A DNA stretch of 24,512 nt from Bacteroidota bacterium. Its GTDB lineage: Bacteria > Bacteroidota > Bacteroidia > Flavobacteriales > Weeksellaceae. The translations under genes were made by a program, and so were the position numbers. The notes under the pieces were generated by a model. That model was not told the origin of the DNA. It saw only the letters and a program-made list of their open reading frames with translations, and searched no databases. Shown here one piece after another: positions 1 through 7,224 of the stretch. Each line of letters starts with the position of its first letter. Position 1 is the first letter of the stretch. The DNA lies in assembly GCA_023419095.1 (NCBI GenBank), contig JAEZYN010000126.1, forward strand, positions 1 through 24,512, read 5' to 3'.

Positions 1-29
1 GGTCGCACGTTCGAGTCGTGTCCCCGCTA
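1..29 (+). tRNA. 3' end of a tRNA (partial, isotype unknown)
   Basis: The window begins inside a tRNA. A T-arm is visible: stem GCACG (5-9), loop TTCGAGT (10-16) and stem CGTGT (17-21), with one G-U pair. The acceptor 3' strand CCCCGCT (22-28) and discriminator A29 follow. The next three bases are CTA, so CCA is not encoded and would be added after transcription. The anticodon lies outside the window, so the amino acid cannot be stated. A terminator hairpin follows at once. Confidence 0.8.
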
Positions 30-35
30 CTAAGC

Positions 36-68
36 AAAAAGAATCACTTTGGTGGTTCTTTTTTTTTG
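36..68 (+). terminator. Rho-independent terminator of the tRNA transcript
   Basis: AAAGAATCAC (38-47) pairs with GTGGTTCTTT (52-61) around a 4-base loop, with one G-U pair. The 3' arm runs into a T tract reaching base 67. It sits just after the tRNA and before the next gene, so it most likely ends the tRNA transcript. Confidence 0.75.
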
Positions 69-105
69 ATCAATCATCCCGCTTCAGATTCACGCCTTTT
101 TTTCG

Positions 106-113
106 TAAATTTG
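106..113 (+). promoter_or_regulatory. Bacteroidota -7 promoter element for the YciO/TsaC gene
   Basis: TAAATTTG matches the Bacteroidota -7 consensus TAnnTTTG. Only three bases separate it from the ATG at 117, so a transcript from here would have almost no leader. No good -33 element is seen at the usual distance. The assignment is an inference from consensus and position. Confidence 0.4.
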
Positions 114-116
114 AAT

Positions 117-728
117 ATGGCAAAAATCATCAGAATCCACCCCGATAATCCGCAGGAAAACCTGATCGATGAGGTCGTGAAAACGCTGAAGAACGGCGGC
201 CTTATCATCTATCCTTCCGACACGGTGTACGCGCTTGGCTGTAATATTTTCGATATCCGCGCAATGGAAAAACTCGCCGCGATAAAAAAAATTAAGCTTG
301 CAAAAGCACAGTTTTCCATTATCTGTAACGATTTGGGACATCTTTCCAATTTTACAAAGCCGATAGACACACCGGTTTTCAGATTTCTGAAAAGTAAAAT
401 TCCGGGACCGTTCACCTTTATCCTTGAAGCCGGCAAAAGCCTGCCACTCGCTTACAAAGGCAACAAAACGGTCGGAATCCGCGTACCGGACCATATAATT
501 CCACAACTCATCGTCGAAAAACTCGGTCATCCGATCGCTTCCACCTCTGTAAAAGACGACGACGAAGTTATCGAGTACTCGACCGATCCCGAACTGATCG
601 CTGAAAAATACGGTCAGTTGGTGGATATCGTGATCGATTCCGGTTATGGGGATAACGTCGCTTCCACCATTATCGATCTTACCAGTGGCGAACCCGAAAT
701 CATCCGCCAAGGAAAGGGTGTTTTGTAA
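117..728 (+). CDS. YciO/TsaC (Sua5-YrdC) family protein, putative threonylcarbamoyl-AMP synthase
   Basis: A 203-residue single-domain member of the YrdC fold family. TsaC/Sua5 proteins make threonylcarbamoyl-AMP from threonine, bicarbonate and ATP for the t6A37 modification of ANN-decoding tRNAs. The N-terminus with IHPDNPQ, then YPSDTVYALGC and later PGPFTFIL, resembles the E. coli YciO branch more than YrdC itself. The KxRP(x)KPL signature of canonical TsaC is replaced by a region reading KAQFSII. Whether it is the housekeeping t6A enzyme or a YciO-type paralogue is therefore open. The ATG at 117 is chosen because the open frame further upstream runs back through the tRNA terminator. The gene stands alone after a tRNA. 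Confidence 0.85.
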   Translation: MAKIIRIHPDNPQENLIDEVVKTLKNGGLIIYPSDTVYALGCNIFDIRAMEKLAAIKKIKLAKAQFSIICNDLGHLSNFTKPIDTPVFRFLKSKIPGPFTFILEAGKSLPLAYKGNKTVGIRVPDHIIPQLIVEKLGHPIASTSVKDDDEVIEYSTDPELIAEKYGQLVDIVIDSGYGDNVASTIIDLTSGEPEIIRQGKGVL

Positions 729-756
729 TTGAAGATTGAAGACCGAAGACCAAAGA
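729..756 (+). repeat. Short heptamer tandem repeat after the YciO/TsaC gene
   Basis: Four adjacent heptamers begin right after the stop codon: TTGAAGA, TTGAAGA, CCGAAGA and CCAAAGA. The first two are identical and the others diverge. The rest of the 168-base gap (757-896) is AT-rich and holds one small hairpin near 853-877. No gene is visible in it. Confidence 0.5.
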
Positions 757-852
757 AGGAGCTTAAAAAAGCGGTAATCATGGCTTTTCAATTTGATGAA
801 CCAACTAATTGCGTTTAAAAATTCGCTGAAATAATTTATTTTAAAATATGGG

Positions 853-877
853 CAGAGACCGTAACTTCGGTCTACTG
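853..877 (+). promoter_or_regulatory. Hairpin in the leader region of yaaA
   Basis: AGACCG (856-861) pairs perfectly with CGGTCT (68-73 of the 800s, i.e. 868-873) around a 6-base loop. CAG (853-855) and CTG (875-877) extend the stem across a single bulged A. It lies about 20 bases before the yaaA ATG and has no T tract, so it is not a terminator. A role in translation or RNA stability is speculative. Confidence 0.3.
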
Positions 878-896
878 ACTCATAAGTACAGACTCT

Positions 897-1655
897 ATGA
901 AAATACTTACGTCTCCCGCCAAACTCATGAGCATGGATTATTCAAGCGAATTGCTGAAACCCACTACTCCGGGGTTTATCGGGGAAGCTGCTTTGATACA
1001 TTCTTATTTAAAGGAAAAAACACCGCGCGAACTGTCAGATTTGATGGAGATTTCCGCCAAACTCGCCGACGAAAACTGGGAAAGAAACCAGCATTGGAAG
1101 CCGAAACCACGCAGCAAAGAATCATCTGCTGCCCTGTTTGCTTTTACGGGAGAGGTGTACCGTGGGCTTGATGCGAGAACGTTAGACGAAGATTCCCTGA
1201 AATATCTGCAGAAAAACTACCGCATTCTTTCGGGTCTGTACGGCCTGCTGAGACCTTCTGACAAAATCATGCTGTACCGACTTGAAATGGGACGCAATTT
1301 TGCGTTTGAGCACTACAGAAATCTTTACGAGTTCTGGCGCGATAAAATTACAGAAAAGCTGAATGCCGAACTTAACACAAAAGACATCATACTGAACCTT
1401 GCCAGCAATGAATATTTTAAAACACTCGACAAAAACAAACTCAAAACACCTGTCATCAACTTTGATTTCTACGAAATGAAATCCGGAAAACCCAAGACTA
1501 TAGTGGTTTACACAAAACACGCGCGCGGTCTGATGGTGCGTTACTGCGCAGAAAACCAAATTAAAACACTGGACGGAGTGAAAGGTTTCAATCTCGAAGG
1601 TTACCGGATCGATGAAGAACTTTCAACCCCGACAAACCTGGTTTTTAACCGCTGA
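897..1655 (+). CDS. yaaA: YaaA family (DUF328/UPF0246) peroxide stress protein
   Basis: A 252-residue cytosolic protein matching the YaaA family over its whole length. Recognisable blocks are MKILTSPAKLM at the start, FTGEVYRGLDA, and RILSGLYGLLRPSDKI followed by YRLEMG. In E. coli, YaaA is induced by OxyR and limits hydrogen peroxide damage by lowering free intracellular iron; family members also bind DNA. The length is normal (E. coli about 258). The ATG at 897 gives the canonical N-terminus. The thioesterase gene follows after 23 bases on the same strand, so the two are probably co-transcribed. Function here is inferred from the family. Confidence 0.92.
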   Translation: MKILTSPAKLMSMDYSSELLKPTTPGFIGEAALIHSYLKEKTPRELSDLMEISAKLADENWERNQHWKPKPRSKESSAALFAFTGEVYRGLDARTLDEDSLKYLQKNYRILSGLYGLLRPSDKIMLYRLEMGRNFAFEHYRNLYEFWRDKITEKLNAELNTKDIILNLASNEYFKTLDKNKLKTPVINFDFYEMKSGKPKTIVVYTKHARGLMVRYCAENQIKTLDGVKGFNLEGYRIDEELSTPTNLVFNR

Positions 1656-1678
1656 AACCATTAAAAAAAATTAAAACA

Positions 1679-2089
1679 ATGAACTACCACACCCGAAAAT
1701 GGATAAAACCTGAAGACCTGAACCCCAACCACACCCTGTTCGGTGGCCGACTGCTGCAATGGATCGACGAGGAAGCCGCACTTTATGCCATCGTACAGCT
1801 TGAAACGCCACGGTGTGTGACCAAGTACATTTCGGAGATCAACTTCGTGAGTTCGGCTAAGCAGGGCGACATCATCGAGATCGGTATCGAAGCCACCGAT
1901 TTTGGAAATACCTCGATCACGCTGCACTGTGAAGTCCGAAATATGATGACGCGGCAAACCATCATCACAATTGACAAGATTATCTTTGTGGGCGTGAGCG
2001 AAGACGGGAAACCGACACCGCACGGCAAAACCAAAATAGAGTTCATCGCCGACCGTCTGAAAAACCTGGAAGATGAAGCTTTTCATTAA
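1679..2089 (+). CDS. Acyl-CoA thioesterase, hotdog fold (YciA-like)
   Basis: A 136-residue single hotdog domain. The segment NPNHTLFGGRLLQWIDEEAA (residues 15-34) matches the YciA/ACOT signature N-x(n)-FGG-x(4)-MD. D30 sits where the catalytic aspartate is expected, and the TLFGG turn binds the CoA thioester. Such enzymes hydrolyse acyl-CoA to free acid and CoA in the cytosol; the chain-length preference cannot be read from the sequence. The 3' end overlaps the next gene by 17 bases, which implies co-transcription and possibly coupled translation with a metal regulator that has no obvious biochemical link. Confidence 0.9.
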   Translation: MNYHTRKWIKPEDLNPNHTLFGGRLLQWIDEEAALYAIVQLETPRCVTKYISEINFVSSAKQGDIIEIGIEATDFGNTSITLHCEVRNMMTRQTIITIDKIIFVGVSEDGKPTPHGKTKIEFIADRLKNLEDEAFH

Positions 2090-2642
2090 GAATATGGTCT
2101 GCAGCCGCTGCATAAGCGCGGTTGAAAATATTTTCAGCGAGGCGGGAATCAGTTTCTCGGCGGTAACTCTCGGCGAGATAGAAACGGAAAAAGGACTGAG
2201 CGCAAATGAACTTCAGCAGCTAGACAGGCTGTTGCAGCAGAGCGGTTTCAAGCGTCTCGAAGACCGTGCGAAACAGGAAATCGGAAAGGTAAAAAAAGCG
2301 ATCATCACTAAAATTGATACGCTGGATATTTCCGAGGATTTTATCCTGTCCAATTTTGTATCCGAAAATCTTCACAAAGATTACAGCAGCATTTCAAAGA
2401 ATTTTTCGCAGCACGAAAACGTCACTTTGGAGCAGTATTTCATCCTCCAGAAGATAGAAAAAGTAAAGGAACTGCTTTCCTATAATGAGTTTTCGCTCAC
2501 GGAAATATCGGCCAAATTAGGCTACAGAAGTGTCCAGCATCTGTCATCACAGTTCAAAACCATCACCGGTTTCACGCCGTCCGTTTTTAAAAAATTAAAA
2601 GAGAAAAACCGCATCGCGCTCGACAAGGTCGAAATTCTGTAA
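2073..2642 (+). CDS. HMA-like CxxC domain fused to an AraC-type HTH regulator (putative copper regulator)
   Basis: A 189-residue protein in two parts. Residues 1 to about 70 resemble a heavy-metal-associated (HMA) domain, with MVCSRC carrying C10 and C13 like the MxCxxC loop of copper chaperones. Residues from about 95 to 178 form an AraC/XylS DNA-binding domain with two helix-turn-helix units. The second reads SLTEISAKLGYRSVQHLSSQ and continues into FKTITGFTPSVFKK. There is no membrane segment. The gene lies 69 bases before a Cu-type P1B ATPase on the same strand, which suggests that it senses copper through the cysteine pair and controls the ATPase. Metal identity and direction of control are inference. 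The start overlaps the thioesterase gene. Confidence 0.85.
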   Translation: MKLFIKNMVCSRCISAVENIFSEAGISFSAVTLGEIETEKGLSANELQQLDRLLQQSGFKRLEDRAKQEIGKVKKAIITKIDTLDISEDFILSNFVSENLHKDYSSISKNFSQHENVTLEQYFILQKIEKVKELLSYNEFSLTEISAKLGYRSVQHLSSQFKTITGFTPSVFKKLKEKNRIALDKVEIL

Positions 2643-2666
2643 GATTGTTCCTTATATTTATAAAAG

Positions 2667-2692
2667 TTTCCGGATCCGATTTCCGAATTTTG
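2667..2692 (+). promoter_or_regulatory. Possible operator/promoter region before the copper ATPase gene
   Basis: The 69-base gap between regulator and ATPase contains an exact 8-bp palindrome, CGGATCCG (2671-2678), flanked by two TTTCCG/TTCCG motifs. GAATTTTG (2685-2692) is one base off the -7 consensus TAnnTTTG. The layout would suit a regulated promoter, but nothing in the sequence proves it. Confidence 0.25.
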
Positions 2693-2711
2693 GAACATAA
2701 ATGTATCTCTT

Positions 2712-5249
2712 ATGGAAAACAGTCACCATTCTCATAAAAACACGCCTGCTTCTGAACGCATCTCACCGAGCTCAGTATATTATTGCCCGATGGAATGCGA
2801 AGGCGAAAAAGTATATTTCTCACCAGGCAAACGCTGCCCTGTCTGCAACATGTTTCTGGTACCGATTGAGGAACGCGCAGATTATCAAGACAAACCCGCC
2901 ACCTACTCCAAAACTAATCTTCCGGAAAATTTTAAAGATAAAACCGGCGAATACTTCTGCCCGATGTTCTGTGAAGGCGACAAAACCTATCCTACTGATT
3001 CTGGCTGCCCGGTCTGCCACATGCATCTGCAGCAGATCGATCAGGAATTACTTAAAAATAATCAGTCATCGCACGCCGGCCATGTTCACGCTCAGTCGCA
3101 TGCGCAACATCCTGTTTCGGTTAACCCGGACAACGCTGGAAAATACTATTGTCCGATGTTTTGTGAAGGTGACAAAGTTTACGATTCCAATGTCGGCTGC
3201 CCGGTCTGCGGGATGGATCTAGTGCAGATTCCCGTTAAAGGAGAAGATGCGGAAGACGGCACCTATGTTACATTAAAACGCAAGTTTTTTATTGCGCTGG
3301 CATTCACACTGCCTGTTTTCATTCTCTCGATGGGCGGAATGTTTATCGATTTTCCTTTCAGCTACAGATTTCAAGGACTTCTCGAGTTCCTGCTTACTTT
3401 GCCAGTACTTTTTTATGCCGGCTGGTTTCTTATAAAACGTGGGTGGATTTCATTTAAAACGTGGAACCTTAATATGTTCAGCCTGATCGCCTTGGGCGTT
3501 TCTGCCGCATTTATGTTCAGCATCGTGACATTGGCTTTCCCGAACGTTTTTCCGCACGAAATGGTTCATAGTGAAGGTGTACCACTCTACTTCGAAGCAG
3601 TTTGCGTCATTCTGACGCTTGTCATTTTGGGTCAACTGATGGAGGCCGCTGCGCACCGCCGCACCGGCAACGCGATCCGCGAACTGATGAATCTTTCACC
3701 AGATGAAGCCAATCTGCTCGTTGATGGTACTGAAAAAAAAGTGCCATTGGCTGAAATTAAAGTTGGTGATCTACTGCGCGTGAAACCGGGTGAAAAAGTA
3801 CCTGTCGACGGCAGTATTTCCGAAGGCAATTCCAGCATCGATGAAAGTATGATCACGGGCGAACCCATTCCGGTTGAAAAAAAATCCGGTGATAAAGTTA
3901 CATCAGGAACGATCAACGGAAACAGCGCTTTCGTCATGACTGCCGAGAAGGTTGGTAATGAAACGCTGCTCGCCCATATCATAAAGATGGTTCAGGAGGC
4001 CAGCCGCAGCCGTGCCCCCATCCAGACACTGGTAGATAAAGTATCACGGATATTCGTACCAACGGTAATTGCCGTCGCGGTTCTGACGTTTATTGCATGG
4101 TTTATCTTTGGCGGTGAAGACCGTCTGATCAAGGCATTTGTCAATGCAGTAGCAGTGCTGATCGTGGCGTGTCCCTGTGCCCTTGGTTTAGCGACTCCGA
4201 TGAGTTTAATGGTGGGCATCGGTAAAGGTGCTAAAAATGGCATCCTGATAAAAAATGCTGAGGCACTCGAACAGATGAATAAGGTTAACGTGCTCATTAC
4301 CGATAAGACAGGTACACTCACTGAAGGTAAACCCAGTCTGGACCATATTTACGCAGGTTCCGGCGACCGGCAAAGTGTGCTGAGTCTGGCCGCGGCATTA
4401 AATCAAAATTCAGAACATCCGCTTGCAAATGCAGTTTTGAAGGAATCTGCCGAACAACAGATTCAAATAGGTAAAGTTGAAGATTTTGAAAACATTTCCG
4501 GAAAAGGACTGAAAGGTCGCATCTCAAATGAACAGATTTTGTTGGGAAATGAAGCTCTGTTGAAACAGTTTGGCATTGAGATTCCTGACTCAGTCCGGCA
4601 GCGAGTGACGGAAATGCAGGATGATGCGAAAACAGTTTCATACCTGTCTAAAGGTGACGAAGTTTTTGGCTTCCTGAGCTTCTCCGATAAGATAAAATCT
4701 ACCTCAAAAGAAGCATTGAATTATCTTAGGCAGCACAATGTGGAAGTCATCATGATGACCGGTGATAACGGGCACACCGCAGCAGCAGTTGCGGATGAAC
4801 TCGGAATTGAAAAGTTTTTTGCAAGCCAGCTTCCGCAGTATAAACTTGAAAAGATAAAAACGCTGCAGCATTCGGGACACATAGTTGCGATGACGGGCGA
4901 CGGCATCAATGATGCACCTGCGCTGGCGCAGGCCAATATTGGCATTGCAATGGGAACAGGCACTGATGTAGCCATTGAAAGTTCCGAAATCACGCTGCTT
5001 AAAGGTGATCTTTTGGGTGTCGCGAAGGCACGCATTCTCAGCGAAAATCTGGTAAAAAACATTCGTCAGAACCTCTTTTTTGCGTTCATTTATAACACGC
5101 TCGGCATTCCGGTGGCCGCAGGATTGCTCTACCCTTTCTTCGGCATATTGCTCAGCCCGATGCTTGCTGCGGCCGCAATGAGTTTAAGTTCAGTTTCAGT
5201 AATATTAAATTCGCTGAGGCTTAATAATGTGGATTTAAATGTGAAATAA
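2712..5249 (+). CDS. copA: Copper-translocating P1B-type ATPase with three N-terminal metal-binding repeats
   Basis: An 845-residue inner-membrane pump. Residues 1-175 hold three cysteine-rich HMBD-type repeats (about 23-52, 81-109 and 145-173), each of the form [YF]CPMxCEGxK...CPVCxM. Histidine clusters lie at H5-H8 and H121-H133. The P-type core follows: about eight membrane helices starting near 192, actuator motif TGEPIP, transmembrane ion site C487-P-C489, phosphorylated D531 in DKTGTLT, H569 in SEHPLA (the P1B HP motif) and hinge GDGIND around D730. The last helix pair, with YN and later MSLSSVS...NSLRL, is typical of P1B-1 Cu(I) exporters. It follows the HMA-AraC regulator gene. The repeats replace the usual HMA domains. 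Specificity for Cu(I) is well supported by family motifs; silver may also be a substrate. Confidence 0.95.
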   Translation: MENSHHSHKNTPASERISPSSVYYCPMECEGEKVYFSPGKRCPVCNMFLVPIEERADYQDKPATYSKTNLPENFKDKTGEYFCPMFCEGDKTYPTDSGCPVCHMHLQQIDQELLKNNQSSHAGHVHAQSHAQHPVSVNPDNAGKYYCPMFCEGDKVYDSNVGCPVCGMDLVQIPVKGEDAEDGTYVTLKRKFFIALAFTLPVFILSMGGMFIDFPFSYRFQGLLEFLLTLPVLFYAGWFLIKRGWISFKTWNLNMFSLIALGVSAAFMFSIVTLAFPNVFPHEMVHSEGVPLYFEAVCVILTLVILGQLMEAAAHRRTGNAIRELMNLSPDEANLLVDGTEKKVPLAEIKVGDLLRVKPGEKVPVDGSISEGNSSIDESMITGEPIPVEKKSGDKVTSGTINGNSAFVMTAEKVGNETLLAHIIKMVQEASRSRAPIQTLVDKVSRIFVPTVIAVAVLTFIAWFIFGGEDRLIKAFVNAVAVLIVACPCALGLATPMSLMVGIGKGAKNGILIKNAEALEQMNKVNVLITDKTGTLTEGKPSLDHIYAGSGDRQSVLSLAAALNQNSEHPLANAVLKESAEQQIQIGKVEDFENISGKGLKGRISNEQILLGNEALLKQFGIEIPDSVRQRVTEMQDDAKTVSYLSKGDEVFGFLSFSDKIKSTSKEALNYLRQHNVEVIMMTGDNGHTAAAVADELGIEKFFASQLPQYKLEKIKTLQHSGHIVAMTGDGINDAPALAQANIGIAMGTGTDVAIESSEITLLKGDLLGVAKARILSENLVKNIRQNLFFAFIYNTLGIPVAAGLLYPFFGILLSPMLAAAAMSLSSVSVILNSLRLNNVDLNVK

Positions 5250-5294
5250 TTTAAAAACGCGTTAAAAATTCCTTAAACGCGGGCAAATTTAATG

Positions 5295-5321
5295 TTGGCA
5301 GCAAAGGCGGCAATATTTTTG
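5295..5321 (+). promoter_or_regulatory. Promoter of the DJ-1/PfpI gene
   Basis: TATTTTTG (5314-5321) fits the -7 consensus TAnnTTTG. TTG (5295-5297) lies 16 bases upstream as a possible -33 element. Transcription would begin near 5327, giving a leader of about 20 A-rich bases before the ATG at 5348. The rest of the 98-base gap after copA is AT-rich and shows no clear terminator. Confidence 0.45.
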
Positions 5322-5347
5322 CAGCCTTATTTTGCAAAATATTAAAT

Positions 5348-5884
5348 ATGGCAAATTTAGCAGACAAAAAAATCGCAGTTTTAGCTGCTGACGGCTACGA
5401 ACAGTCCGAACTTGAAAGTCCGGTAAAAGCACTGAAAGATGCTGGGGCAAATGTCGAAATCGTTTCGCTGAAATCCGGCAAAATAAAATCAATGAAAGAC
5501 CATGAATGGAGTGATCCCGTCGAAGTTGACCGCACGGTTTCTGATGCTAAAGCTTCGGACTATGATGCGCTTTTATTGCCCGGTGGCGTGATTAATCCTG
5601 ATACGGTGCGCTCGGATAACGGTGCAGTTTCATTTGTAAAGGAATTCTTTGAATCAAATAAACCCGTCGCTGCTATTTGTCATGGTCCACAGACACTGAT
5701 TACCGCGGGTGTGGTAGAAGGCAGAAAAATGACCTCGTATGAAGCGGTTGGAATTGACCTTAAAAATGCAGGTGCAAACTGGGTAAATGAAGAGGTAGTG
5801 ACTGACGGAAATCTTACCACAAGCCGAAAACCTGATGATCTTCCGGCTTTCAACAAAAGAATCGTGGAGGAATTTGCTAAATAA
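5348..5884 (+). CDS. DJ-1/PfpI family protein (type 1 glutamine amidotransferase-like)
   Basis: A 178-residue protein of the DJ-1/PfpI superfamily. The nucleophile elbow is AAICHGPQ with C111 and H112. The family glutamate is in DGYEQSELESP near residue 18. PFEFxSR-like features are replaced by TSYEAVGIDLKNAGA, as in the PfpI/YhbO group. YhbO-like members are general stress proteins with reported protease, chaperone or methylglyoxal-related activities; which applies here cannot be told. No signal peptide, so cytosolic. The gene for the unknown acidic protein starts 18 bases after the stop, and DUF72 overlaps that one, so the three probably form one operon with this gene first. Confidence 0.92.
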   Translation: MANLADKKIAVLAADGYEQSELESPVKALKDAGANVEIVSLKSGKIKSMKDHEWSDPVEVDRTVSDAKASDYDALLLPGGVINPDTVRSDNGAVSFVKEFFESNKPVAAICHGPQTLITAGVVEGRKMTSYEAVGIDLKNAGANWVNEEVVTDGNLTTSRKPDDLPAFNKRIVEEFAK

Positions 5885-5902
5885 ACCTCTAGAAACAACA
5901 CG

Positions 5903-6505
5903 ATGGACGAAAAAATTCCAAGCCAGCGAAAAGGTGCCACCACCGACGTGTCTTCCAGTATTGAACTTGAAACCGAGGAGCTTGCAATCGAACATTTTCA
6001 GACAGTGAAAAAACGCTTTCTGGCGATGAATTCGTGGGAAATGTATGCGGGTGAAGAAAAAGCGGAATTTTCGCTTCGTGACAAAGACGGGAAAATTCTG
6101 CTTGAAGAACCCAAAATGGGTGATTATTTCTGTATTAAAACCCCCGGTCTGCACAACAAGACCGGTGACGGCTATGATTGGGTACAGATTGAACATATGG
6201 AAGAAGAAGCCGATGCCCACAGCGAATGCGTTTACATCCGTGTGCGGCCCTGCGCCAATCCTACTAAGCCTGATGAGAAGGTGGCTCACTTTTTCGATCC
6301 GGAAGCAACTTCAAATTTCCTTATTAAACGTGTCGGCCGCGAGATCATTGCGGAAGTACACGGACGCAATGAAAGTCCGAATGATGACGATGTAGGTATA
6401 CTCGAAAAAGTACGTAACAAGATTGTCGCGCTGGGCGGAATGCTGATTGCCAGTGAATTTCAATGGAAAGCACTGACATCAGGTATCATCAAGTATGAAA
6501 AATAA
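5903..6505 (+). CDS. Conserved Bacteroidota protein of unknown function (acidic, cytosolic)
   Basis: A 200-residue protein without signal peptide or membrane segment. It is rich in Glu and Asp. Noticeable blocks are an N-terminal SQRKGATTDVSSS stretch, a middle TGDGYDWVQIEHMEEEA, then YIRVRPCANPT and HFFDPEATSNF, and a C-terminal VHGRNESPND followed by a helical tail ending QWKALTSGIIK. I recall similar proteins as hypotheticals in other Bacteroidota but know no function. It lies between a DJ-1/PfpI gene (18-base gap) and a DUF72 gene (11-base overlap), so it is probably made together with them, perhaps under stress. That role is only inferred from context. Confidence 0.8.
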   Translation: MDEKIPSQRKGATTDVSSSIELETEELAIEHFQTVKKRFLAMNSWEMYAGEEKAEFSLRDKDGKILLEEPKMGDYFCIKTPGLHNKTGDGYDWVQIEHMEEEADAHSECVYIRVRPCANPTKPDEKVAHFFDPEATSNFLIKRVGREIIAEVHGRNESPNDDDVGILEKVRNKIVALGGMLIASEFQWKALTSGIIKYEK

Positions 6506-7223
6506 AATTTATGTGGGCTGTTCCGGCTTCACAGGGCGTGCTTGGAAAGGATATTTCTATCCGGAAGACCTGCCGGGGAAGGAACAGCTCACATTTTATT
6601 CAAACCACTTTAATGCTGTTGAAATCAATTCAACATTCTACCGGAAACCGCGTCAGCAGACACTTGCCAACTGGCGAGATGCGACCGGTGACAGTTTTCG
6701 GTTCTTTATAAAGATTCCAAAAACAATTACGCACATCAGCAAACTCAATGAAACCCAGGAAGAAGTAACGTCGTTCTGCAACTATATTTCTGAAGGTTTG
6801 ATGGCGAAACTTGCGGGATTTCTATTCCAGCTTCCGCCCTCATTTCATTACGATGAAGAAAATCTTGCAAAAGTTTTGGCAACAGTTTCAGCAGGTTATT
6901 TAAATGTAATAGAATTCCGTCACAGCAGCTGGTGGCGGGATGATGTTTTCAGGATATTAAATGAGAACAATCTTGTGTTTTCCGGCGTGAGTTATCCGAA
7001 AGGAATAAGTGATGAATTCGTTACGAACCAAGATAAAACGGCATATTACCGTCTGCGTGGCGTACCTGTCATGTTTAAATCTGAATATTCCGAAGACGGA
7101 CTGTCCCGTATAGCAGCAGAAATCAGAAACAGCGGCCGGGACGTTTACGTCTTTTTTAATAATAGTTGTGGTACAGCTGCACTAAAAAATGCTTTACACT
7201 TAAACAAATTACTGGTAATTTGA
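6495..7223 (+). CDS. DUF72 (YecE-like) domain protein
   Basis: A 242-residue protein filling a whole DUF72 domain, a TIM-barrel-like family of unknown function. Diagnostic blocks are YVGCSGFTGRAWKGYFYPE near the start, NAVEINSTFYRKP, FRFFIKIPKTITH, GFLFQLPPSFHYDE, and VIEFRHSSWW. The C-terminal part has YYRLRGVP and YVFFNNS. The ATG at 6495 lies inside the end of the preceding gene, which suggests translational coupling. Its stop is one base away from the stop of the convergent polyprenyl synthase gene, leaving no room for a terminator between them. Confidence 0.92.
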   Translation: MKNKIYVGCSGFTGRAWKGYFYPEDLPGKEQLTFYSNHFNAVEINSTFYRKPRQQTLANWRDATGDSFRFFIKIPKTITHISKLNETQEEVTSFCNYISEGLMAKLAGFLFQLPPSFHYDEENLAKVLATVSAGYLNVIEFRHSSWWRDDVFRILNENNLVFSGVSYPKGISDEFVTNQDKTAYYRLRGVPVMFKSEYSEDGLSRIAAEIRNSGRDVYVFFNNSCGTAALKNALHLNKLLVI

Positions 7224-7224
7224 T

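Noticed and set aside
18..116. Upstream in-frame ATG that would extend the YciO/TsaC protein by 33 residues
   Set aside because: The extension runs through the tRNA end and its terminator, and the ATG at 117 gives the family N-terminus.
5654..6289. Long open frame on the minus strand across the DJ-1 and acidic protein genes
   Set aside because: It has no family resemblance and is fully antisense to two well-supported genes.
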